A DNA stretch of 64,000 nt from GCA-2746795 sp963747345 (GTDB lineage Bacteria > Chloroflexota > Anaerolineae > Promineifilales > Promineifilaceae): contig CAVVFA010000019.1 of assembly GCA_963747345.1 (NCBI GenBank), forward strand, positions 1 through 64,000. Reading direction: 5' to 3'. The stretch's first letter is position 1. Each line of letters begins with the position of its first letter. The notes below the pieces were generated by a model. The model was given only the letters and a program-made list of their open reading frames with translations. It had not been told where the DNA came from and did not search any database. Made by a program: the position numbers and the translations under genes. Shown piece by piece: positions 43,355-53,366 of this stretch.

Positions 43355-44152
43355 CTAGAAAGGCCAGTCGTCGTCTGAGACGGAAATGAACCATTCGTTC
43401 AACCAATTCATGATTTCTTTAAATTTATGGGCTGGCGCTTGCTTGTAAGAGGTAATACCAAAGCGCCGGTAAAGCTCGCCATAGGTGGCGCCAAATTCAT
43501 TGCGCCCACTTTTCTTGCCCTGGGCAATGGCGAGCAGTTTGATCCCCTGGCTGATTTGCATGGCCTGATCCTGGGTAACGACAGCCGCGTCAGAGGCAAT
43601 TGCCCCTTCTAATTCCTCTAAACGACGCCCATGATCTTGTACTTTGGCCTCGATGGCAATCTGCTGCCGCGCCAGTTTGACAACAGCCTGGGCAATGAGG
43701 TATGCCTGTACCGTATCGCTGTCGGAAGCCTTCAGAAGTGATTGGAAATCATCATCAATTGCCAGTTCACCTGATTGAAATGCATCCCACAAAATTCTAG
43801 CGGCGTTACGCTGAAGCTGTTCCAGCTTTGAGCGAATTTCTTCCTTAACAACTGCCACCCGGATTCCCGTCAACCATAACGGAACCAGATCAGCACGAAG
43901 CACTCGTGAACGACGCCGCTGCATGGTATCACCCTGGGTAGACAAAACGTCTACCCAGGTCAGGCCATCACTCAGTACCGCATGATTTTGCATACGGCGG
44001 CTTTGCCCCTGCGTATCTATACCCAGCGCATCGCACATGTGAGCAACAACGACATATATTTGACCATCAGGTAAACGAACGGCCGTTACCGAATCGCCAT
44101 ACATTTCAACATCTTTTTGCTCAACAGGCTGTAATGATTTTTCAGTCATCAA
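43355..44152 (-). CDS. Phage-type antirepressor (P22_AR_N with ORF6C-like C-terminus)
   Basis: The 265-residue protein starts with the P22 antirepressor N-terminal domain (VTAVRLPDGQIYVVVAHMCDALGIDTQGQSRRMQNH, then the R-R-R-S-R-V-L-R-A-D-L-V-P-L-WL stretch and I-R-S-K-L-E-Q-L-Q). The C-terminal 80 residues resemble ORF6C (ISQGIKLLAIAQGKKSGRNEFGATYGELYRRFGITSYKQAP). Such proteins normally relieve prophage repression. No other phage gene is near, so this is a domesticated or orphan copy. It contains one AACGGCCGTT, so it has probably resided here for some time. Confidence 0.88.
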   Translation of the reverse strand: MMTEKSLQPVEQKDVEMYGDSVTAVRLPDGQIYVVVAHMCDALGIDTQGQSRRMQNHAVLSDGLTWVDVLSTQGDTMQRRRSRVLRADLVPLWLTGIRVAVVKEEIRSKLEQLQRNAARILWDAFQSGELAIDDDFQSLLKASDSDTVQAYLIAQAVVKLARQQIAIEAKVQDHGRRLEELEGAIASDAAVVTQDQAMQISQGIKLLAIAQGKKSGRNEFGATYGELYRRFGITSYKQAPAHKFKEIMNWLNEWFISVSDDDWPF

Positions 44153-44181
44153 GTTCGCTCGACCGTTGGTTATTCAGCTCA

Positions 44182-44832
44182 TTATTCAACGACATCTTCT
44201 GAATCAATCAGGTCTTGAGCCTCATCAAACGTGTCGTCACCTGTTTCTGGGGCGGCGTTTTGCATCTTGCGCAGGACAAAGGAGTACCAAATCAGAACAA
44301 AGGCAATAAATAACAAAAAGAACCCAAAGCCATAAATCAAGAGGCCAATCGCTAACTCGCCCATAATCGGCATCAGCATCAAAATAAGCGCCACCAAAAG
44401 GTAGCCAACGCCAACGATAATGTGGGAACCATCTTTATGGCCTTCACGGCGCACATGGACACCTTTGTAAATTTCCAAGATACCACTAATCAAGGCGAAG
44501 GCAGCCATTAAAACAACCAGCAACTCTGGCGCGATTGCCGCGATTTTTAGCGGATTGAGTATCACAAATAAACCAGCAATGACACCAATAATGCCAATGA
44601 TAATGTCAAGCCACCATTTAGAATGATCCATGCGGTGAATAAAGCCACCAACAGCCGCCCAAATACCGCTAACAAACAGAAATCCACCCGCAAACATGGT
44701 GGCGATAAGAAGTGTTGGCCCTGTCCAGAAAAGCATCAATAAACCGAGGATGGCGATGCAAATACCACGCAATAAGACTACCCACCAAGTGGCGGCCATC
44801 AGTTTGTTCATTTCTTTATCGTATAAAGACAT
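44182..44832 (-). CDS. HdeD-family membrane protein
   Basis: Starting at ATG 44830-44832 (MSLYDKEMNKLM, GGAG upstream) the 216-residue protein has six regularly spaced transmembrane helices in three repeated hairpins, as in HdeD (DUF308). WWVVLLRGICIAILGLLMLF is the typical first helix. E. coli HdeD contributes to acid resistance at high cell density; general stress protection is the usual inference. The C-terminus is acidic. Confidence 0.85.
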   Translation of the reverse strand: MSLYDKEMNKLMAATWWVVLLRGICIAILGLLMLFWTGPTLLIATMFAGGFLFVSGIWAAVGGFIHRMDHSKWWLDIIIGIIGVIAGLFVILNPLKIAAIAPELLVVLMAAFALISGILEIYKGVHVRREGHKDGSHIIVGVGYLLVALILMLMPIMGELAIGLLIYGFGFFLLFIAFVLIWYSFVLRKMQNAAPETGDDTFDEAQDLIDSEDVVE

Positions 44833-44933
44833 TTTATTTCTCCATGAGCGCTGACAACTAGAGGTCAGCTTGATTGGGTGCAATTGTAGCGCAGGGGGGC
44901 AGAGTGGCAAAGTTGCAGTGGCGTATATTTCGA

Positions 44934-45004
44934 GTGATCAGTAATCGGTAATCGGTCATCGGTAAGGACAAACCAACCGATCACTGTTTACCGATCACCG
45001 ATTA
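44934..45004. repeat. Quasi-palindromic GTAATCGGT repeat
   Basis: AGTAATCGGTAATCGGTCATCGGT runs into ACCGATCACTGTTTACCGATCACCGATTACT, making a 70-bp imperfect hairpin that begins right at the DUF4139-like stop codon. Confidence 0.8.
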
Positions 45005-46939
45005 CTAGCTTTTGAGTTTCTCTTCAATCTTCTTTTCCAGCCCCTCAATTTCGCTGCTTCAACTTTGTTTCTTCCTGACCAAGCACGTTGAGGCTGTTTT
45101 CGGTGGCTTCCAAGCGGTCAACGTATTGACTGCGCACACGCCCTTCTTTGCCTTCGCTGGTGAGCGCTTGCATGTTGCCCTGAATTTGCTTTTGCGCGTC
45201 GTAAATCTTTTGGCGCTCCTGGTCGATTTCGCTGATACGCTGTTTGTGGCGGTTGATTTTCTCGAGAAGGCTCAGAATTTGGGCGATGAGATCATGCGTG
45301 TTGCGGTCAATGAGTCCATTACTCAGGATAACGCTGCAAGTTAACATAAGATTGCTGCTGGATTTCCTCGCGCCGTTGACGTAAGCGGCGGGTATTGACA
45401 CGTAAAGTCAATTCTGTCTTAGCGGCTACTTCCACAGCAAAACGCACGCTTTCTTCGGTCGTTTCGGCCGGGGCTGGGGTGTCGAACAGGTCATAATAGG
45501 CGTTACGCGGGTGTTCGATGAGTATGTCCATGGGGCTTCCCCGTTGTGTTGTTGATCTGATACTCGCGCCAGCGGATGTCCCATTCTTCAAACAGGAGGT
45601 AAGCCCCTTGAATAGACAAGCCATAAAGCTGTGTTTCAACGCCATTTTGCTCACGCACGCGCACACCCAGTTCCACCGCGTAGGGGATGATGAACTCGGC
45701 GCTGTCGGCAGTGAAGGGGAGGACGGCTTCACCGACGTAATCACCGCCTTCGATGACAGTGGCGGGGCCGCGTTCCAGCGTCAGGCCAGTGGTGTTGGTG
45801 GTGCGCAGGGTGGCGATGGGGTGGGCGGCTAGTTTGGCGCTGTTGTAGATGAGTTCTTTGCGGTAGTCGAGGGTGGTCGAGAGGATAGGCACCATCGCCG
45901 ATTGGCCGCGGCCGACGCTGACGGGGGTGGTGATGTGATATTGGAATAGTTCGCCCATGGCTTCGCCGCTGGTGGAGACGGAAACGGATTCCGCCATGTC
46001 TTGTCGAGACATTTTGCGTGACATTGCCTGGGGGGCGGGCGCGGCGGGGGCAGACATGGCACGCATCGGCATGGCCACTGCTGGTGGGCTGTCGGCAAAG
46101 ACTCCCGCGCCGGCCATCAAACCGACTGGGCCAGGAGCCACACGGGATTCTTCTTCGATTAACGGCCGTTCCGGCGTAAATGGTGTATACAAATCATAAA
46201 CAAACGAAATCGGCATCCCGGCCACGAGCGAAAGAGAAATCTCACTCAGTTCCTCTTCCAAGCGGTTGTCGAAAATACCCCAGCCCAGGAGCAGGGCTTT
46301 TGGGCCGCCTTCGGCTTCTGGATCGGCCACAAGGCGGTAACTGACGCGCCAGGTCGGGGCCGGGGCGATGTAGCTCACAGAGAGGTCATGCTCGCCCGGG
46401 GTCAGGCGGATGGTGACATCGCGGTATTCTTCCTGGGTTTGAGCGACCTGGAGGAAAAAGCGCAAATCAGCCGCACCCCGTTCGTCGAGGATGTCGGCGC
46501 TTTGCACGCGGTTGAGCGCGTAAGTTTGCACTTGCTCCGCCTCGTCCAACAGCAGTGAAACGAGAGAATCTCCGACCGGCTGGCGTTCTGGCAGTTCATC
46601 GAGACCCAAAAGTGTGCCAACGGCCGTTTCCCCTTGATCTAGTTGCAAAGAAACCCGCCGCCCACGCAAGCCCACCAGCAAATCACGTAAACTGCGCGTA
46701 TCACTCAGGCGCACGGAGCAACCAGCCAGCCGTTCTTCGCGGCTCTGCGGCGTGGCATAATCGATGCCCAGCACCTGCCCGTCGCCCCAATCAATGGCCG
46801 TCAGGCTCTTGAGAATGTCGTTCATTTCCTCCACACGGAAGGAAAGTGACACCTCAGCCCCAGTCAATTCAGCGCGGCGCTCAAAAAAGCCAACACCATG
46901 TTTGTATAAAGTCATGCGGGTTATGGGAAGAGTAGACAT
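45005..46939 (-). CDS. DUF4139-like (mucoidy-inhibitor A-like) protein, three apparent frameshifts
   Basis: Start ATG 46937-46939 has GGAGG 6 nt upstream. The N-terminal 480 residues (ITRMTLYKHGVGFFERRAEL..., PTWRVSYRLV, NTTGLTLERGPATVIEGGDYVGEAVL) show the beta-rich pattern of DUF4139 proteins. Extra bases near 45534, 45347 and 45055 must be skipped to read the helical C-terminus (IQGNMQALTSEGKEGRVRSQ..., then IEGLEKKIEEKLKS), ending at TAG 45005-45007, about 644 residues. The C-terminal coiled coil is normal for the family. It is probably a cytosolic or envelope scaffold; its biochemical role is unknown. Confidence 0.75.
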
Positions 46940-46952
46940 AATGCCTCCAAAA

Positions 46953-47030
46953 AGGATCAATTATGAAGGATGAAGGATGAATTGGCAGGACATTTTCATC
47001 CTTCATCCCTCAACCTTCATCTTTTTGAGC
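46953..47030. repeat. Quasi-palindromic GAAGGATGAAGGATGAA repeat
   Basis: TATGAAGGATGAAGGATGAA is answered by TTCATCCTTCATCCCTCAACCTTCATC across 30 nt. It fills the gap between the radical SAM and DUF4139-like genes; related words occur at 33388 and 35680. Confidence 0.75.
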
Positions 47031-47034
47031 TATT

Positions 47035-48255
47035 TTACCACAGAGGCAGTTGGAACGTGGGCCGTTTGCCGTCCAGGAGGACGAAGGGTTTGAGGCGTTT
47101 GGTTTGCACGCCGATGTGGTGCAGGTCGTCGATGTCGCGCAGGGTGCCGACGCGGCGGGCAGAGAGGATGGAATCTGCACCCCAGGGGCCAATGCCGGGA
47201 ATGCGCAGTAGTTCCTGGCGCTCGGCGCGGTTTAGCTCGACGGGATTGTCTTGCAAATGGGACTGCGCCCAGGCCAGTTTGGGGTCGATTTCCAGCGGCA
47301 GATTGCCTTCCTGAGTAAACGGCAAATCCTCGAGGTCAAAGCCGTAATCACGGAAGAGGAAGGAGGTCTGGTAAAGGCGGTGTTCACGCAGGCGATTGGA
47401 AGGCGGCAGATGTTCCAGCGGCGTATCGGCGACGGGGCGGAAGGAGGAGAAATAAGCACGAGCAATCCGCACCTGTTTGTAGAGATATTCTGAGGTGGAG
47501 AGCAGTTCGAAGTCAGTTTCCCCCACTGCGCCCACGACAAATTGGGTGGTGGTGGAAGGCCAACGGCCGTTCCAACCCAAATGCGCCGGTTCATTCTGCC
47601 GAATCTCTTCAATCATCTGTAACGGCCGCACCAGTTCCTCAAAAAACTGCTTCTTGGGCGCCAACAGCGCCAGCCGTTTGTCGTTGGGCGCTTCCAGGTT
47701 GACAGACAGTCGATTGACATAACGCATCGCCTGACGCAATTGCTCTTTTTCCGCACCGGGCATCACTTTGAGGTGAATATAACCGCGAAAATTGTGTTTT
47801 TTGCGCAAGATTTCAGCAGTGGTGTTCAGCCTGTCCTGCGTATTGACACTGCCTTTGATGATGCCTGAACTGAGAAATATGCCTTCTACCACGCCAGCGC
47901 GGTACAAATCCATGAAGGATTGCGCCATTTCTTCTGGCTTGAAGGTGACACGCTGCCCACTGCGTCCTGCCCGGAAGGGGCAGTAGTAGCAGTTGCGTTC
48001 GCAAGCGGAGGTGAGCATGGTTTTGAGCAGTGGGATGGTTTTGCCGCCGGGCATTTTGGCATGGTGAATGCCGAGATCGCGTTGGAGGTTTGGTTTTTGG
48101 GGGAGATTGGAGATTGGGGATTAGAGATTGGAGATTGCGCGTTGATCTGCAATGCCGCAGGGAGCCAGTTGAGGGGCTGGGCGGAGGCTGGTTTCTTCGG
48201 CGGGTTCCAGAACCGCGTTTTCGGCTAGATGTTTGAATTTCGAGATAGAATCCAT
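47035..48255 (-). CDS. Radical SAM putative DNA modification/repair protein, N-terminus split by a repeat
   Basis: From residue about 70 on (48054 down) the frame is intact: CERNCYYCPFRAGR holds the CxxxCxxC [4Fe-4S] site, followed by GIFLSSGI, HLKVMPGAEK, RLSVNLEAPN and a C-terminal helix-hairpin-helix (ELLRIPGIGPWGADSILSARR). This fits the family annotated as putative DNA modification/repair radical SAM proteins. The natural start is likely ATG 48253-48255 (MDSISKFKHLAENAVLEPAEE), but a GATTGGAGA repeat (48100-48137) inserted in the linker brings a TAA. Either a shorter protein starts downstream or the gene is inactivated. Confidence 0.82.
48100..48137. repeat. GATTGGAGA repeat within a coding region
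   Basis: GGGGAGATTGGAGATTGGGG and GATTAGAGATTGGAGATTG match the intergenic family at 14876 and 16040. On the coding strand it reads I-S-N-L-stop-S-P-I-S-N-L. Confidence 0.85.
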
Positions 48256-48262
48256 GTTCTAA

Positions 48263-51200
48263 TTATAGAACATTCGTTCGGAGGCTGGCAAGCATGATTT
48301 CTCGATGCCAGGAGACGTTTTCGAGGAAGGAATTGCGAGTAGGTTCGTCTGGGATGTGGGAAACGGCCGTTTTCAGCAAATCAACCGTCTTTTCCAATAG
48401 TGGCTGGGCACGGTCATCCGCATTGGCAAGCAGGGCTTGATAACACGTCCAAAGCATGCGTAAGGGAGCATCCGCCCCGATAAAAGGGCCAACCGTATAG
48501 AGATAGTCGAGCATCTCTTCAAGGACGGGTCTCGTGCCAGCAGCGTTGCCCAGAATCAACTGGGCGCGAATCCAGCCAGCCATAGATTCCAGCGCAAAGA
48601 CTTCCATGCGTAATACACGGTAGCCAACGGCCGATTTACGCAATAACCAGGCGCCTTCTGGCACACGATTCATCCCGACAAGGGCATTGCCTAAACCGCC
48701 CCAGCAATACATTTCTATCTCTTGGTCGCCAATGCCCGCCGCAAGCTGTTGACCTCGCTCAAAATGAGTCGCGGCGTCTGCCCATTTGTGCCGCATATTC
48801 TCGCACCAGCCAAGCAGAGACAAGGCCACCACCTCGTTATGACGGTTTCCCGTCTGCTGGGCAATGTCTAAATTTTGCTGAATATAGGCTTCGGCTTGCG
48901 CGTAGTTGCTTAAAATGACTTCAACGTAGCCTAAATTGCCCAACGCTTGCCCTTCTCCATCTAAATCCCCAATTTCACGAGAGATTTGTAGATCACGAGA
49001 AAAGTTTTCACGCGCTTCCTCAAATTGATACAGCGCCCCGGCAATATCCCCGAGATTTTTCAAAACACGGCTCTCTGTGCGCCGATCTCCAATTTCTTGA
49101 GCAATGGTGAGGGCGGCGTTTAGGTGGGTAACGGCCGTTCTCAAATCATTCTGGAAGCGTGAAACCTCACCCAAATCATTCAACACCGCGCCCTCCATCT
49201 GCTTGTCTCCTGAGGCGTGGCACAAGGCTAAGACACGATGGTAACTGCGCACCGCTTCCTGGTAATCGCCCTGGAGGAAGGCGATATTGCCCAAGTTGAT
49301 CAGCGCTTTGCTTTGCAGATCATACTGCTCTGTTTGCTCCGCTTGCACCAGGGCTTTTTGCAACTGCTGTGTCGCTTCTTGATACGCGCCGGTCGGGACG
49401 AGCGCCAATCCCCATTGCAGATGCGCCTCAGCGGCCTGAAGGGGGGTGCTCGCGTAGGAGAGTGCCCGCTGTGCCTCGGCGGCACTCTGCGCATAGTCCC
49501 CCAATGCTTCTGCATAACGAGCGACGCGCAAGGCCACCGTTGTCAGTAGGTTACTGTCACCTTGGTTTTGGGCGATGCTGGTGAGGATAGCAAGGTCTTG
49601 TGCCTGCAAAGTGCGCTTTCCTTGCAGGTGGTAGATGTCCTCCCGTGCCAAATGTAACGGGAATTTTTTTGTTTCACGAACGGAAAGGGTCAACGCTGTG
49701 GAAAAATAGGAAACGGCCGTTTCGTTTTCATACATACGCGCCGCCTGTTCACCTGCCAGGCGCAGGTAATGACGGGCAGATTTTCGGGCAGACAACATGC
49801 CGTTTTTGTAAGCCGCATGGTAATGGTGGGCAATCTCACGAAAATTAGGAACCAAGTCGGTTTTAGAGATCGATTCCAGCGTCAAGGCAGCCTGATAATG
49901 AATGGCACTCCGTTGAGATTCCGGCTGCATCGTGTAAGCCACGTCGCGCAGTAAGGCATGTTGAAAACGTACACGAGACTCTGTGTGGCCTTGCCAAATA
50001 TCCTGCTGGGCTGCTTCCTGGATTTTTGCTAACAGTTCCTCGTCGTCCGGGCACATGGCGGCGAGCAAGGCCAGCGAGAAAAGCTGTCCTAAAACGGCCG
50101 CTCTTTGCACAAGCATCTTGACAGGCTCAGACAATCTATCCAGCCGAGAGGTGAGCAGTGCAGTCAAGGTCTTGGGCAGTATTTGTTGATCCGCATCAAC
50201 CAGGGTGAAAACGGCCGTTTCTCCCATCTGCCCAATGGTGAAAAATCCTTGCTGCCTCAACTCAAATACAAGCTGTTGCACAAAAAAGGGATTTCCCTGA
50301 CTTTGCCCGTGAAGAAAAGAAACAATCGCCTCCGTTACCGGTTTGCCCAACAACAGTCGGCACATATCTTGTATTTCTGCGGGTTTGAAGGGTTGCAGGG
50401 CGATACGGGTGTGGAAAACGGCCGTTTCCGGTTTGAACCGCACCGAAAATGGACCATCCGGGCGACCCGTTACGAGCAAAACGATGGGGAATCCGGCGAG
50501 ACGGCGGGGAATATCGACCACAAACTGCCAGGATTCATCGTCTAACCAATGGGCATCCTCAATATGCAAGACCACCGGTTTGATTAGCGCCTGTGCTTGC
50601 AAAAACGCTGTCAAGGCCAACAAGCTGTTGCTAAACCGGAGTGCCGGGTCTATTGAATTCTTGACGCTGCCCAAAGAAATGCCCGCCAACCGGGCCAAGG
50701 TCGTTTGGGTACGATGTAATTCCGCATAAACAGCCTGTCCCCGTTCATCAGCCACATCCATCAGCTTTGCCGTGATTCCGTTAAACTGATCGATAAACTG
50801 TTTCCAGTTTTCTGAAGTTTCTTGCTCAACCAACTGTTTGAAGTGCGTCGTGAGCATTGTTTGAAATGGATTAAGCGACTCGCGCAAAATATCGTCGGCA
50901 GGGCAGGTGAGCCAGGTTGTCTGCCCCTCTAGCTGCTGCCGGAGTACTCCCGAGAAATAGCTTTTGCCAATGCCTGCTTCGCCTTGAATGGTGATGATGC
51001 CCGCGAAACGGCCGTTAAAAATAGGAGCCAGCGCTTCACGGCATTGGGTCATCTCCTGCTGTCGTCCAACCAGGCCAGTGACAGGCAAATTTTCAACGCT
51101 AGAAGCCATTCCCATCAGCCGGAACAGCGATTTAGGCTTTTGTTTGCCTTTAAATTGGAATTCTCCCAGCGATTGCACGACGTAAGAAATGTTCAATTCA

Positions 51201-52315
51201 CGCGCGACCGTCTCATCTAACCAAATCTGCCCCCACTGAGCCTGACTGACGATGCGGGCGGCGGTATTGAGCGCGTCTCCCACGCAGCCATACTCGCTGT
51301 AGGCCTCACCGCCTCTATTGCCCGCCCAAACCAAGCCATACGCCAGACCCGCACGCCAGGGAACGGCCGTTTCCTGTTCCAGTGCCAGTAAAAATTTAGC
51401 CGCCCGTTCCACATTATTTTCATGACTAACGGGCGCCCCAAACCAGATGAGCATCATGTCACCTTTGTCGCCAAATTCGAGCCGGTTGAAGGTACCGCCA
51501 TACTGTTCAGCCAGGGTCATCACCTGCTGCACCAACAGCGGCCAGTTAAAATTCTCAGCCTGAAAAGAGACAAAAACGGGACATACTTGGCGAAAAGTAG
51601 GAGAAACAGGGGGCGGGTTGCCTTGATTTCGCAAAGAAGTAGCTAAAACGGGCGGTAATCCCGGCTGCGCTCGCTTTTCTACGGGAGGGGGCGGCGGCGC
51701 AAGGCGCGGGGGTATGATTTTATGAAAGGCAGGCACATCGGCAGACCACATATCAACTTCTGCGGGCAGGTAGGCCAAGATGCTGTCATGGGCGACGATT
51801 TCACCGGTAACGGCCGTTTGCTGGGCATCGGTGCTGTCATAAAGAGAATCACCGCGAAAATAGCTGGTGGTTTGGTGATCATTGTAGAGAATGCCCCACG
51901 CGGCCTCGCCAGTCGCCATGCCAATTTTGACGCCTATGGAAAAGTTGCCGTAGGGGGTAACAAACAGGCTAAAGGGGCCACGCGCTGAACGAAACCGACG
52001 CTGAATGGAAACGGCCGTTTGCCAGGCACGTTCGGCGGTTTCTTCTGGAGATCCGGGGAAAATGGCAAAAAAGCCATCCCCAGCGAACATGGGAATGATT
52101 CCTTGTCGGGCATAAACCAGACAAACCATCTCGCCAAATACTTCACCCAGAAGCGCACTTAAAATTTCTGCGCCCTGGTGGCCGTATTGGAAGAGTGTTT
52201 CGGTAAGCGGGGTAAACCCCGAGATGTCGATGAAAAGTATGCTGGCGGAAAAACGGCCGTTTAGCCCCCCATCCACATAGCTTTCCGGAATAATTGTGTC
52301 GGTGAATGTGTGCAT
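48263..52315 (-). CDS. Double class III cyclase-homology/AAA/TPR giant protein
   Basis: GGAG 7 nt before ATG 52313-52315 (MHTFTDTIIPES) sets the start; about 1350 residues. Order: cyclase homology domain 1 (about 15-185, LFIDISGFTPLTE and MFAGDGFFAIFP), a proline-rich linker, cyclase domain 2 (about 240-400, FGDKGDMMLIWFG, YGCVGDALNTAARI), AAA_16-type ATPase (about 420-800, GEAGIGKSYF, VLHIEDAHWLDD) and a C-terminal TPR array (about 850-1290). This is the soluble adenylate cyclase-like layout, probably a signal-integrating regulator. Domain 1 keeps two metal Asp, so catalysis is possible. Ten AACGGCCGTT copies lie in this gene and no frameshift. Confidence 0.9.
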   Translation of the reverse strand: MHTFTDTIIPESYVDGGLNGRFSASILFIDISGFTPLTETLFQYGHQGAEILSALLGEVFGEMVCLVYARQGIIPMFAGDGFFAIFPGSPEETAERAWQTAVSIQRRFRSARGPFSLFVTPYGNFSIGVKIGMATGEAAWGILYNDHQTTSYFRGDSLYDSTDAQQTAVTGEIVAHDSILAYLPAEVDMWSADVPAFHKIIPPRLAPPPPPVEKRAQPGLPPVLATSLRNQGNPPPVSPTFRQVCPVFVSFQAENFNWPLLVQQVMTLAEQYGGTFNRLEFGDKGDMMLIWFGAPVSHENNVERAAKFLLALEQETAVPWRAGLAYGLVWAGNRGGEAYSEYGCVGDALNTAARIVSQAQWGQIWLDETVARELNISYVVQSLGEFQFKGKQKPKSLFRLMGMASSVENLPVTGLVGRQQEMTQCREALAPIFNGRFAGIITIQGEAGIGKSYFSGVLRQQLEGQTTWLTCPADDILRESLNPFQTMLTTHFKQLVEQETSENWKQFIDQFNGITAKLMDVADERGQAVYAELHRTQTTLARLAGISLGSVKNSIDPALRFSNSLLALTAFLQAQALIKPVVLHIEDAHWLDDESWQFVVDIPRRLAGFPIVLLVTGRPDGPFSVRFKPETAVFHTRIALQPFKPAEIQDMCRLLLGKPVTEAIVSFLHGQSQGNPFFVQQLVFELRQQGFFTIGQMGETAVFTLVDADQQILPKTLTALLTSRLDRLSEPVKMLVQRAAVLGQLFSLALLAAMCPDDEELLAKIQEAAQQDIWQGHTESRVRFQHALLRDVAYTMQPESQRSAIHYQAALTLESISKTDLVPNFREIAHHYHAAYKNGMLSARKSARHYLRLAGEQAARMYENETAVSYFSTALTLSVRETKKFPLHLAREDIYHLQGKRTLQAQDLAILTSIAQNQGDSNLLTTVALRVARYAEALGDYAQSAAEAQRALSYASTPLQAAEAHLQWGLALVPTGAYQEATQQLQKALVQAEQTEQYDLQSKALINLGNIAFLQGDYQEAVRSYHRVLALCHASGDKQMEGAVLNDLGEVSRFQNDLRTAVTHLNAALTIAQEIGDRRTESRVLKNLGDIAGALYQFEEARENFSRDLQISREIGDLDGEGQALGNLGYVEVILSNYAQAEAYIQQNLDIAQQTGNRHNEVVALSLLGWCENMRHKWADAATHFERGQQLAAGIGDQEIEMYCWGGLGNALVGMNRVPEGAWLLRKSAVGYRVLRMEVFALESMAGWIRAQLILGNAAGTRPVLEEMLDYLYTVGPFIGADAPLRMLWTCYQALLANADDRAQPLLEKTVDLLKTAVSHIPDEPTRNSFLENVSWHREIMLASLRTNVL

Positions 52316-52419
52316 TGCAAACTCCGGTTTTTGCACAGAGGTTAACCGTTATTTTAATGCATTATCGGCACATTTTCGAGACCCGTAAGTCCTGTTAGGG
52401 CTAGTAAACGGTGAACTGA

Positions 52420-53209
52420 CTATTGTGCCATGCGCGAATACGGTTGTTGGGCATAACGGCCGTTTCCCTGTTCAAACAACGTGGGGTAGGGGAGTACCAC
52501 ACCGGATTGTCCCTTGTGGATGCGTTCCAGCTCGATAAGCCGCTGCATATCGGCGTCCGAAAAGCCGCTGATGACTTGCTGCAACCGCGACAACGCCCGC
52601 GCTTCTGCCTCCCGCTGCATCGTTTGCTCATGAACCGCTTCCAGCGCCGCTTTCACCTGCGGCGGCATGTCGATAGCCTCAATCATCACTCGGGAAATAT
52701 CGTAGCCCAACGGCGATAAACGGCGCACCACCTGTCGCATCACCTCTTCCTCCAGTTTCTGATGCGCTCCTGGCAAGGTCAACTGTTCGACAGTGTAATT
52801 GCCGAGTATGTGGTGCAAGCTGTTGGAGAGATGGTTTCTGGCGGTAACGGCCGTTTTCTTCGTCAACAATCGTGCCATTTTCGCTTGATTAGCGGCTGGC
52901 ACACGCATCGGATCGAGCGAAAAAGCCAATTCCCACGAAATCATCAGCGACAAGCCGCCAATCGTTTGCAAACCATCTGTTTTGCCTTTAACTGTGGGTG
53001 GTGACAAATCAATACGGCTCTGCACCTGTTCCTTAAACGGCAGCAGCCAATGACCACCCGCTGGCAAAAAGCGCAGAAATTTGTTGCTGCCCGCTTGCGT
53101 CACCACGCCCAGTTCCAACTCCGGCACACGCACATACGCCCAGCGGCGCAGGCCAAAAAAGATTAAAACGACATATGAGGGTAACGGCCGTTAATTCAAT
53201 CATCCACAT
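52420..53209 (-). CDS. SPFH/band 7 membrane protein, one apparent frameshift
   Basis: GGAGG precedes ATG 53207-53209. The N-terminus reads M-W-M-I-E-L-T-A-V-T-L-I and, after skipping one T near 53175, continues VVLIFFGLRRWAYVRVPELELG: one transmembrane helix leading into the SPFH domain. That domain (about 25-190: LPAGGHWLLPFKEQVQSRIDL, LSLMISWELAFSLDP, LSPLGYDISRVMIEAIDMP) is followed by a helical tail (EQTMQREAEARALSRLQQ). Such proteins oligomerise on membranes and scaffold microdomains. It is divergent from 53367-54110, with paired operators between. Confidence 0.85.
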
Positions 53210-53231
53210 GGTAAAACCTCCGTAAAACATT

Positions 53232-53277
53232 TAGTGTCTTAATAACACTTACTTATTTTAGTGTACAATAGACACTA
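53232..53277. promoter_or_regulatory. Pair of TAGTGT-N7-ACACTA operators
   Basis: TAGTGT-N7-ACACTT (53232-53250) and TAGTGT-N7-ACACTA (53259-53277) are two copies of one dyad spaced 27 bp centre to centre in the 157-bp divergent gap. On the minus strand TTGTAC and TATTAA, 18 nt apart, could form the SPFH promoter beneath them. A dimeric repressor controlling both genes is likely. Confidence 0.6.
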
Positions 53278-53366
53278 TTGTCAAGAGGCAATATTTATGC
53301 TTGACAAACGGCCGTATAATGAGGGTAGTTTTATCGTCCATTATATGTCAAAAACAGGAGGAACAC

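Noticed and set aside
53301..53320. TTGACA and TATAAT boxes ahead of 53367
   Set aside because: They are only 8 nt apart, far too close for a sigma-70 promoter.
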